Origin: Poronia punctata
Taxonomy: Eukaryota; Ascomycota; Sordariomycetes; Xylariales; Xylariaceae
Direction of reading: 5' to 3'
Assembly: GCA_022579005.1 (NCBI GenBank)
Contig: MU401855.1
Coordinates: 1 to 21,702, forward strand
Length of the DNA: 21,702 bases
The translations under genes and the position numbers were made by a program. Below the pieces are notes generated by a model. The model had not been told where the DNA came from and made no database searches. It saw only the letters and a list, made by a program, of their open reading frames with translations. Position 1 is the stretch's first letter; every line of letters begins with the position of its first letter. Below are positions 7,201 to 17,908 of the stretch, piece by piece.

Positions 7201-10200
7201 TTATTAGTATTTAAACTAAGAAAATTTTTATTAAAAATTTAAGTATATATAATATAAAGCGTATTAATATTTATAACTTTAATAAACAATGCTTAGTATA
7301 AAAAAAAAAGCTTTAAAGTATATATTTTTAACGCTATAGCTAGCTTTTTTAAAGCTTTAAAAAATAGTACTACTTTATATAAGCTTAGTTAGTAGCTATA
7401 AGGTTTAAAAAAAGTTAGCTACGTTTTTATTAGTTATTATAGTAATAAGCAAACTAGCAACTTTGCTAATAATAAAATTAGTAAGCGTTTAAAGCTAACT
7501 TATTTTTAGTATAGGCTAAAACTAAATAATATAAATAAAAAAATTAAAATAAAATAAATATAAAACTTACTTGCTTAATATTATTTAAGCTTATATAACT
7601 AACTAGGTTATAAGTATAAAAAAGTTAAAGTAAAGTAAAAAAAGTAAAGTAAAAAATCTTAGTTTTTTTAAATTAAAATAGTAAGCTAGTAAATAATATA
7701 GCTACTTAAGTTAGCAAAATAGTTAAACTAAAAGCTAAAAAAAGTACTAGCGTTTATTTAATTATAAAAAGTTAATATTAAGTGTTGTTTTGTTATTAAG
7801 AGCTATAGCTATTGTTTGCGCTTAATATTGCTTTAAAATAGTTAAAATTAAAAAAAAAGTGTTATAAAGCGTATATATAAGCTAAATAAATATAATAAAA
7901 AAAAAAAGAGGTAAGATTATATTTACTTAAATATATATATAATATAGGCTTTACTAATATTAAGGCAATATTAGCAATAATAATATAAATAGTTTAAGTA
8001 TAAAGTAAAAGAAAAATATAAAAAAAAGGTTAAAAAAAGTAAAAAGGTAATAAGAAATTTTTTATTTTAATATTTATACTTTAATAGTTATAAAAAAAAT
8101 GTTAAGCAAGGTATAAAAGTATAATAGTATATACTTTTTGTTTTTATTAACAATAATAATAAATAAAATATATATATATTATTAATAATAAGACTTTTAT
8201 TACTTTTTATTAACTTTAATAAAACTTTTATTATATGTTGCTTAATATAAAGTGCTACTAGGCTTTTTTAATAAATGTAAATTATTAGCTTATAGTTATA
8301 ATAAGTTATTGCTTTTATTTTTTGTATATATATGTTTTTTTTAAAAAAGCTTTAATATTTTTTTTTGCTTTTTTTTTTTTTAACTTTTAAGTTAATATAA
8401 AAGTTTTTTTAGTTATTATTATATAAAGTAAAGAAATATACTTTAAAAATGCTATAAATTAAAAATTTCTTAGCTAAATAAAAGCAATAAATTAATAGTT
8501 TTGCTAATAATAATAATTTAAAAAATATTTTAATAGGCAATGTTATTATAAGTAGCTTTGCTAATAAACCTAGTAATAATAATAAACTTAGTAATGTTTA
8601 TATATTTTTTAAAAATATTTTTAAAAAAGATATAAAAATAAGTATATTTAATATTAAGTTTAATAATACTTTTACTATAAACTTTAATAATAATAAAAGT
8701 TAGTAATAAATATATAGTAATATAAAAAGCTATAAGTTATTAATATATATATTTTAAAACTTATTAATATTAGTACTACTTAAGCTAACTTTATTAAAGC
8801 TTTTAACTAAATTATATAAGTAGCTATGCTTTATAATAAACTTTTAAATATTTTATAATATAAAAATATTATTAATGCTAATTTTTTGCTATTTTTAAAT
8901 TTTATAGCTAATATTATTAAAATTAATAAGCTTTTAAATAAATTAAATAATATTAAGCTAAAAAAACTAAATTAAGCTTTTTTTTTAAACATATTATTTT
9001 TAAGCTTTAACTTAAGCTAAAAAAAATATTAACAACTTTTTAAAACTAATTTTAAGTATATATTAAAATTAGCATTTAAAAATATTATAGTTTAAAAAAG
9101 CTTTAACTACTTTTATTAAACTTACTAATATAAGTTATTAAAACTATGCTTTTTTAGTAAATATTTTTTATTTTATTTTAAAATTTAATAAAGATGTTTA
9201 CTTACTTATAGCTAGCTTTTTTAAACAATTATTAACTTTAAAAAATTAATTACGTTGTTGCTTGCTATTAATAAAAATAAAAAAAGCAAATATTTTTTTT
9301 AACGTAATAAAGCTTTTAACGCTTTTTTTTAATATAAAAGCTAAAAAGTAAAAAAAGATTTAAGCTTTTAAACTAAAGCTTGCTAAGTATTGTAGTAAAA
9401 TTAAAAGCAAAAGTAAAAAATAAAAAAAGAGTTTTTTTAATTAAAACTTTTTTATTGCTGCTAAGCTTAAGCTGCTAGCTAAAAAATTTTTAAAAGTTAT
9501 AATAAAGTTAACATTTTTTAATTTTATTTTAGTTTTTAAAAACATTATTGCTTTAAATATTATAAAAAACTTATATTTTAAACTTAGTAAGTTTATAAAT
9601 AACTTTATAAAACTATTTAAGTTAAATATATAGCTTCTTTTAGTTTAAACGTTTTTTAGCATTTATTTTTATATTTTAATTAATAATAAGCTTATTAAAC
9701 TTGCTATATTTTTATTTAACTTTATTTACTACTAGTGTTTTAATAATAATTGCTATTATAGCATAATTTTAAAAAATAATAATAATATTAGTTTAATTTA
9801 TATAGGTTACGTTGTTAGCTTTAAATATAATAATCAAAGTAACTTTATTACTAATAAGTTTAATTTTATAATAGTGCTTTAGATTTAAAAAGCATTGCTT
9901 TTTTATTAAAATAAAATAATTTATAACTTTTATTAAAATAATAACAAGCTTGTTTTAATTTTAAAATTAATTTATATTATAAAAAGTAAGGCGTTTAGCT
10001 ATATAAACTAATATATTTTTTTTAATAGCTATTAAAGTAAAAATTTTAATAGTTTTTTAACTTAAGTTATTTTATTTTAAAAAAAATATAGTTTAATTGT
10101 TAGAATCTCTTTTAATACCCTTGACCTTATTAACTATATTAAAACCATTAAAACGCAAATATCTTATAAATATAAATATTTAGTTTTTTATATATTTGTT

Positions 10201-10257
10201 ATAAATTGTATTAAACTTACCTTATTAAAAAAGTGTACGCATAGTATATGTATATAG
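7201..10257 (+). pseudogene. RIP-degraded coding remnant of unknown identity
   Basis: One plus-strand frame (first base at 7201, 7741, 8521, 9121 and so on) reads with long stop-poor stretches, ending in a TAG at 10255-10257. Interruptions are TAA or TAG, the products expected when RIP hits Gln or Trp codons; no TGA was noted. Open runs include about 8491-8703, 9463-9630, 9736-9882 and 10081-10254. From 9121 to 10257 I count 17 internal stops in about 380 codons, roughly half what this composition would give by chance. Around 8763-9115 a different frame (shifted by two) looks more coding, so an indel or intron may be present. A Cys-containing stretch near 7785-7830 (KCCFVIKSYSYCLRL) is followed by a Lys-rich segment, loosely like a zinc-binding N-terminus with a coiled coil. 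The C-terminal ~53 codons recur in the left inverted-repeat arm. It may be one protein or several; family not recognised. Confidence 0.45.
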
Positions 10258-11852
10258 TATATAACTAGTATATATAAAGTACGCGTTTTTTATATATTAA
10301 ATATATAAGGTATACGTATTTTTTTTATATTGCTAATAGGTTTTAATTAATTATAAACCTTTATAGCTATATAAAACTTGCTAAAAAAAGTTTTTATAAC
10401 TTTTTTTTTTTTTTAATTAATTAAGTTAACATAGTACTATAAATAGTAACGTATTATAATTATATTAATTTTTAGCTAGACTAACACTAATTAGTAGTTA
10501 AATTAGCAATTATAAAAAAGCAAAGTTTAAAGACAAAAACTATTATTATACTTACTTTTAACTTAACTTAAAGTTGCTTTAGCTTTATATTGCTTTTAAA
10601 AACTACTTTAAGTAAAGTGCTAAATAGAAAATCTAAATTAAATTACTTTAATAACCTCTTAGTAAAATTATAGTACGCAAAAAAAGCTAATATAAAATTA
10701 TAGTACATATTTTATAAGTTATTTAATAACAAAATAAAAAATAGTAAGTATTTTTATTACTATAATTAATATATAGCTAATTTAAAAACTAATTAGCATT
10801 AATTTATAATAGCATTATTATTAAATTTTAACTTTAATAGTTACTTTAAATTTAATTTAAAAAAGTAACTATAATAAAAAGCCTACTAATTTTAATAGCT
10901 TTTTTTTTGTTTTAAAAACGCTTATAATATAAACCTAAATTAAGCTAAAATATTTAAAAATACTAAAATAGCTATATACTGTTTTTAATAGCATATTGTT
11001 TTTAAACTTTAAAAAAATAAAAAAATTAACTTTAAAATAGCAACAAAAAACAAGCTAAATATATATATTTTAATAAAAATAACTAAGTACTTATATATAC
11101 TTTTTAATAGTAAAAATTTTTTATAAGCTATTTAAAAAGATTTTAAAAAATAAACATGTTAAAATTTTAATATATTAGTACATATAATTTAATATATATT
11201 ACTACTAATGTTATAGCAAAAAAAGCTTAACAATACTTTAGCAAACCTTTAAACCTTTATAAGTAACTATTTAGTTGCTATTATTTTTAGTAACGTAATT
11301 ATTAAAAAACTTTAATACTTTTTTTTAATTTTATTATTTAAAAAAAAAGCATTTAAAATAACTTTTTTATTTAACTTTAATAATAAAAAGTTTATATAAT
11401 AATATATATTTAAATTATAATTAATTTAAAAAGTACTAGTAACTAATTAAAAAGTTTAAGCTTTTTAAGCTTTTTAAGCTTTTTAAAGCACTTAACTTAC
11501 TTTTTAACCTTTTTTAGCCTTTTAAGCATTATAAGCTATATAAGCTACGTATACTTTATATACTTTTAAGCACTTATAGCTAGTAAATCTTTTACTTGCT
11601 AGTAAGCTAATTATACTTTAATAGTAAGCTGCTTTTACTTAAGCTATTAAATATAAAAACATTTTAATTTTATACTTAAATTTATAAAAATTTAACTATG
11701 TTTTGCTTTATAATTTACTTTTAATATGTTTAATAAATAATATTTTCTTTACTTTTAAAAAAATTACTATATTTGTAAAAATATAGCAAAAAAACTAAAA
11801 TTATATAAGCAAGCTTTATAACTTATTATATAATAAAGTATAAATTTTTATT
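10097..11852 (+). repeat. Right arm of the large inverted repeat
   Basis: This is the partner of 1-1780 in opposite orientation. It begins inside the 3' end of the coding remnant that ends at 10257, then continues for 1.6 kb without a frame I can recognise as coding. It contains two units of the 33-bp tandem repeat (about 10269-10337). The outer end at 11852 is set only by the window edge limiting the left copy, so the true repeat may be longer. Near the outer end, blocks such as TTTAACTATGTTTTGCTTTA match the left arm exactly. Confidence 0.9.
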
Positions 11853-12660
11853 AATATATACTACTAAATTAAAATAATAAAAAACTAATATTAGGCTATA
11901 TTTTTAATAATTTTTAATAAATATATTAAGTAATACTTTATATAGCAAATTAGCTTTAATAAGTTATAAATAAAAATATATTTTAAGTTAGATTTGCATT
12001 TTAACAATATTATAAATTAATTTTAATACTTTACTAATTAAATAATAATTATATACTAAAATATTTATAAAAAAAACTTAAATAAAACTTTTATAAAAGC
12101 TTTTAACTTTATAATTAATAAGATTATAAAAGCTTAGCAAGTACTTAGTACTGTATATTAAAGTAAAATTTACTTAGTAATAAATATAGTATATATATAT
12201 AAAAGTATATTTAAGTTTAATATAGCACTTATTTACTAAAAGCTAACGTTTAAAAGTTTATTTTTTAACTTTTAAGTATATTTGCAAGTAGCAAATAATA
12301 GCAAAAGCAGTACTGCGTTTTATATAAATTATAAGTATAATAATTATAATTATAATAAAAACAATTTAATACTATATTGCTTTAGTTTTAAAAGTAAATT
12401 AAACTTATTAAAGTAAAAGTATAAGTGCTTTATATATAAAGAAAACAGTTATTTTTTAACTAATTATTTAATTAAAAAATAATATAAAATAAAACGTTAG
12501 TTTTTTATTATATATAAAATAATTTATAGCTATAAACTAAATATTAAAATATTTTTTTAATATTTAATAAATATAAAAGGTATTTTTAAAACTGTTTTAA
12601 ATTTAAACTATAAATAAAATAAAATTAACAATAAAATAATAAAAAAATTTATTTAATTTT
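11853..12660. other. AT-rich DNA, no feature identified
   Basis: No gene could be read here. It lies between the end of the demonstrable inverted repeat and the first recognisable part of the copia-like polyprotein, so it probably holds the 5' region of that element (LTR, leader or gag), but I found no matching LTR. Confidence 0.5.
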
Positions 12661-12840
12661 TAATAAACGCTATATATATATATTATATTATAAGCAAAAA
12701 TATATAGCAATTTAAAGCTAAAACGCTAGTAAATTAATTTATTTTAAAAAATCTATATAAAGTAAAATACTAAGGCAAATTATAAAATATAAGTGCTTTT
12801 AACTATTTAATAGTTAAAAAAGCATAATTAAAAGCGTATT
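12661..12840 (+). pseudogene. Possible upstream part of the copia-like polyprotein
   Basis: Between about 12662 and 12890 a plus frame one base off the downstream frame has several open stretches, while the main frame is stop-rich. If this is coding, a frame change separates it from 12841-13825. The assignment rests on position and weak resemblance only. Confidence 0.25.
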
Positions 12841-13825
12841 TATACTTAAATTTAAAAGCAAATATAATATAAAAACTAAACAAAGTTTGTATTAAATTTA
12901 ATAGCAGCAGTATTATTAAAAGTATTAGCATAATTTAAATATAAAACTTTTTTAAAACAATTATATATTATGTTTTAAATATGCTTACTTTTTTTTTTAT
13001 TTTTATTATATAATACTAACTATATTAGTGCTTATTTTAACAATATTAAAAATATTATTATTTAAAATAATAATAATATAATACTAGTTATTTATAAATA
13101 AAAATATTTATTTTTTAATATATACTTTAGTAAAATAACTATATATTTTATTAAAACTAAGTTATATTAGCTTTATAAATAATTTAAGCACTTTAAAGCA
13201 ATAAAACTAAAGCAAATATTAACTATAGCAAGTTATAAAGTAAATTATTTTATTTTAAAAAAAATTTAAAAATTTTGCTACTATTGTTAAATATATAACC
13301 TAGCGCTTAAACGCTTTAAATTTACTTTAAAAAATAACTATAAATTTAATTATAAAGTTATTATTAACGTAGTTTAAATTAATAAAAAACAAGTTTTTTA
13401 CGTTATTAATTTAACTACGTTATTTTAAGCTATAACTTTTATTTAAACAATAAAAGCATATAAAGTATAAAATATATTTTATAAATACTAAATTAACGTT
13501 TATTAAAAACTGCCTAATTATATAGTATATAACTTTAATATTAACTTTGCTTTAAAAAAGTTTTAAACTAGTACTAAAATTATAAAAATTATATATAAAA
13601 AAATGCTTATTAAAGCATATTAAGTACTTAGTAAAATTAAACGCGTATATGCTTTTTTACGCTGCGCTTTTAATATAATTAAAAAAAAAATTAGCTATTA
13701 AAACAATAATAAATTAATTTTATAAATAATAATAAAAGCTTTTAATAATACTATAAAACCTAATAAACTAGTACTTATTTTATTAGTATTTAATACTTAT
13801 TTATAAATTAATTATAATTTGCTAC
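12841..13825 (+). pseudogene. Copia-like polyprotein remnant, protease-side region to integrase core
   Basis: A single plus frame reads through features of a fungal Ty1/copia-like pol. About 12940-13050 resembles the segment before the integrase and ends in AYFNN. A GAG-pre-integrase zinc motif follows: LY.LYK.FKHF at 13171-13194 (His at 13189-13191 kept, the other His now Tyr) and KFCYYC at 13270-13287. The integrase core keeps family wording such as KRFKFTLKN, YIVYNFNINFA and SKIKRVYAFLR. The three catalytic acids sit at 13366-13368, 13531-13533 and 13639-13641 and now read Asn, Asn and Lys, each explained by G to A changes. The last two are 35 residues apart, the DD35E spacing. LVLILLVFNTYL (about 13765-13800) matches the well-conserved stretch after the core. 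Interruptions are TAA or TAG. The frame is cut at 13825 by the LTR element and resumes at 21042. It is inactive. Confidence 0.82.
13821..13825. repeat. Target-site duplication, left copy (GCTAC)
   Basis: GCTAC directly precedes the left LTR end and is repeated exactly at 21037-21041 after the right LTR end. Five-bp duplications are typical of LTR retrotransposon insertion. Confidence 0.88.
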
Positions 13826-14148
13826 TATAATGGTTAATAAATGTAGCTACTAGTATAAAGACTAATATACTTTTATATTTAGAATTTAATTTAAACGTAA
13901 AGAAAAAGAAACTAAAATATATAGCTTAGTATTGTTTATACTTATTTATGTTTTCTTTATTTTAGGTATTTACTATAGCTTTTGCTATAAAAATACCTTT
14001 ATTTATAACTTTAATTTAATAGCTTATTTTGTTACTTAAAGCCTTAACAAGAAAGTAGTAATAAGTAGTTATAATAGGTCCTTTTTATTTTTAATTTAAA
14101 ACCTTTACTTATATAGCTTTATAACCTTTATACCTCTTTACTGTTATA
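13826..14148 (-). repeat. LTR, probable 3' copy
   Basis: This 323-bp copy is the more AT-rich of the pair; for example, both CCC runs and most GG pairs in the other copy's outer half are T or A here. Left end TATAAT and right end GTTATA are RIP-altered forms of TGTAAT and GTTACA. Confidence 0.88.
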
Positions 14149-14159
14149 ATCCTTTCTTT
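14149..14159 (-). other. Candidate polypurine tract
   Basis: On the minus strand AAAGAAAGGAT directly precedes the LTR. No comparable purine tract abuts the other LTR on the plus strand, which gives the element its orientation. Confidence 0.55.
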
Positions 14160-14459
14160 ATAAAAAAGCAAACTTGTTTTAAGTTATATAAGTAAAAAGA
14201 AAAAAAAAACCTTTTATTTTAGTTATAAACTAAATAAGTAGTTTTTAAAACTAGTACTTTTAAATAAAGCAAAGTTGCTTTTAGTATACGCAGTAGCTTA
14301 AAATAATAAAGGCCTTAAATTTCTAGTTTTTTACTGCTACGCTATAGCTAGTTTTAAAAAGTAAGCGCTAATTTTTTTTTATATTAGTTATATTAGCTTT
14401 TAAATAATTTTTAAGTTTTTTAAATACTTTTAATTATAAAAGTAGCTTTATTAAAATTT

Positions 14460-14500
14460 AAATATTTATATTTATTAAATATTTAGTTTTTTATTTTTTT
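14460..14500. repeat. 41-bp repeat inside the LTR element, copy 1
   Basis: It matches 17868-17908 at 40 of 41 positions, with one A/G transition, in direct orientation. It contains AAATATTTA blocks and TTTTTTATTTTTTT. Confidence 0.6.
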
Positions 14501-16185
14501 TTTTAACTTTTTTTTATTTATAACGTTTTATTTAATTATTACTTTATAAAAGTAGTTTATTATTATTAAAATAAGGTTTAATAAAATTCTTTTTTTAGTA
14601 GCGTATAGCTATTTAGTTAGTTATTTTAAAGGTTTAAGTTTTTTTAAATACGCTTTATAATACTAATATAATTTAAAAAAAGCATATTTTAAATTAAAAG
14701 CAAAATACTAAGTATTATTTAGATTTTAACTTTTTTATAATACTTAGTAGTATAGTTTTTTATATTAAATATAAAAACTAAAAACTTTTTTAATTTTTTA
14801 TTTTTTATTGCTAATATTTTAGTTAATTTTTTTAAGTAGTTTAAGTAGTGCTTAACTTAGTAATAAGTTATTAAAGTACTTATAAAGTTAATTAGCATAA
14901 AACTATTAGTTACTTTGCTAATTAAATAGCAAATCTAAGTAATAAATATTACTAAATTTAGCTTTTAAAATATAATAATACTAATAAGTTATAAAAAAGT
15001 CTAACTTATTACTAGGTTAATTTATTTATATTTTTATTTTTTAAACAATATATATTAAGTTATTTACTTTAAAGTTAAGTTTTTTTTAATATTTATTAGC
15101 TTACGTAGCTATTTATTTTTAAGCTTTTATTATTATTTACTTTATAATAATAATATACTTATAAACTTTTAAAGCAAAATTTTAAGCTTTTTAGCATATT
15201 AGTTATTTAGTTAGTATTAAACTGCTAAAATTTCTAATTTTAAACTTTTAATTATAACTTATTTTTATTAGTTTTTTTATAATAACTTTTTAAAAAAATA
15301 GTTTTTTTAAAGATTTATATAGTATAAAAGCTTAAACTATATTTATAGCTAGCAAACTTTAAAACTAATTATTTTAAAAATAGCTAATATATAGTTAAAG
15401 TTATTATTTTAAGTACTAGTTTATAATTTTAGCTTAACTAGCAGTTTATTTATATTTTATAGTAGCAAAGTTAAGTTTAATACTATAAATATAAGCTAAC
15501 TTATTTATAAAATTAAAAATAAATTAAAAACTTTAATTATTAGTAAAACTTTTTAGCTATTTAAAAATTTAATAAAGTTTTTTATAATATATTTATATTA
15601 TATTTTTAGCTATTACTATATTTTTATAAGCAATTATTTATAATAGTTTAAAAAAGTTATTAATAATTATTAGCGCGTTATTATAACTATACTTATTATA
15701 AAAAAAGCTTTTAAAGTTTAAAACTAAATATTACTAAAAATATTTTAGTATTAAAAAAAAAGTTAACTTTTTTAGTACTTTATTTTTAAACGCTTTAAAA
15801 GCTTTATATAAATAGTTAGCAACATATTTATTTACATTTTTATATAAACTAAATTACTAATATTATTAAAATACTAGTTTATAAGTTTTTTTATAGCTTA
15901 AATATATAGTAGTAATAAAAGTATAAACTTTATAAATAATTTTTATTTTTAAGTTTACTATATTAAGCACTACTAACTATTTTTTATAAAGTAATAGTTT
16001 TTTTATTATTAACTAATTTAAGTTTTTAGCTTAAGCTTAGTCTTATAATTTTTAAAAACTAAAATGCTTTTTATTAGCTTATAAAATAGCATTAATTAAT
16101 ATATAACCTAATAAATTAAGCACTTTTTAATTTCTTATAACGCAAATTTTAGTTTTTTAAATAGTTAATTAAAATAAAGCTATAA

Positions 16186-16208
16186 TTTTTTTTTTTTTTT
16201 TTTTTTTT
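16186..16208. repeat. Run of 23 T
   Basis: An uninterrupted T tract inside the LTR element; on the element's coding strand it is poly(A). It may be a RIP-converted pyrimidine tract or slippage. Confidence 0.8.
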
Positions 16209-17867
16209 ATTAAGTTTTTAAATCTTTTTAAAGTTATAATAAAATATTAGCTAAAGTATTTTTTGCTTTTAAATAGTAAATAATAACAAAGTTATATTAA
16301 AATATTAACTTAGCTTATTTAGCTTATTTTAAATTAAGTACTTTTTTAACTATAAAGTACTTAAGTGCTAAATAATTTGTTAAAATTATAAAAAGCTTTT
16401 AATTTTATAATTTAACTAGTTTTACTTTTTAATAAAGTAAACTTTTAATAACTATAAACATTTTTTTATTATAAATTTTATAATTTAATTTAGCTTTATA
16501 TAAAGTTTTTAAATAAAAAGCTACTAGTTTTTAATTATTATTTACAAAATCCTTTTAAAATAGCACTTTAGCTACTACTTTATTAAATATATTAGTTTTT
16601 ATAAAAGTTTTAGCTTTAAAAAAAAAGTATTAAAAAATAAGTACTTTTATTAAGGTTTTTTTTAATTAGTTAAAAGCTTTTTAGCATTTTTTAATTTACT
16701 ATAGTATTAAAGTTAAAGTTATTAAATTATTTAAAAGCTTTACTATTTTTTTATATTTATAAATAAATTAATAATAAAAGTTGCAAAAGCTAAAAAATAA
16801 CTATATTTTTTTTAAGCTAGCTTTTTTTTTTTATTATAAAAAAAGTTTTAGTTTTAAATTACCTTTACTTTACTTAAATTTACTTTTATACTATTAGTGC
16901 TAATAATAAATTTTAAAAACTTAGTTTTAATAATATAAAACTTGCATTTTTTAATATTAGCTTATAGTTTTGCTTTTTTTAGTTAGTTAAAAACTTAAAA
17001 TATATAGTGCTTATATTTTAGTTTTATATTTAAATATATAAAAATATTATTAATATAAGCAATATAAAATATATTAAAATATTTTTAAAGTATATTATTA
17101 ATAAACTGCTAAAAAGTAGCTAGTTTATTTATTAAACTAAAAAAAAGCACTTTAAATTTATATATTTTATACTTTATTTAAAAAGCTATTAGGTTTTTAT
17201 TTCCTTTAGCTATTTTAATATAATAAAAAGCTTGCTAAATATTAATTTTTATAAACTATTTTACTTTAATAAGTTAAGCTAGCGTTTTATTAATTAGTAG
17301 TAAAAAGTAGCAGTTTTTTTATATTATAATATTTAGCTTTTAGTAGTTAATATAAAAATAAAGTAATTTATTTTCTTTTTAAGCAAATAGTACTAGTACT
17401 ATTTAAAAAATTAAAATAGGGTTTATAAAGCCTTTTTTTAAGTTGTTTTAAATATATTCTTAATAAGTTTTTACTTTTTTTAGCATTATTTTATATAAAA
17501 AGCTATATTTTAAAAATTTAAAATCTCTTATTAAAGTAATATAATAATCTACTTTTTTTTAATAAGGTAGCATTTTATTAAAGCTTGCTTTGCTAAATAT
17601 ATTAAAGTATTTATAATATTATTTTAGTACTATTTACTTAATTTAGTTTTAAAGTTTTTTATTATTAGCAAGCAACATTTTTTTTTGCTTATATTTAATA
17701 ATTTAATTTATTTTTTTAAGCTAATAATATTAGCTTTTATATTATTTTGCTTAATAAATATAATAAAAGCTTTAGCTATTAATGTTAATATTTATATTAA
17801 TTAGTATTTATACTATTTAATATAGTTATGCTTTAACTTATAAAGTTTTTAAGTATTATTAAAAACT

Positions 17868-17908
17868 AAATATTTATGTTTATTAAATATTTAGTTTTTT
17901 ATTTTTTT
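17868..17908. repeat. 41-bp repeat inside the LTR element, copy 2
   Basis: Partner of 14460-14500. Its 24-bp right part also occurs as an exact reverse complement at 20581-20604. Confidence 0.6.

Noticed and set aside
8491..8703. 71-codon open stretch as an independent small gene
   Set aside because: It lacks a start codon, is Asn/Lys/Ile-rich like the surrounding mutated DNA, and lies in the same frame as the larger remnant, so it is treated as part of that.
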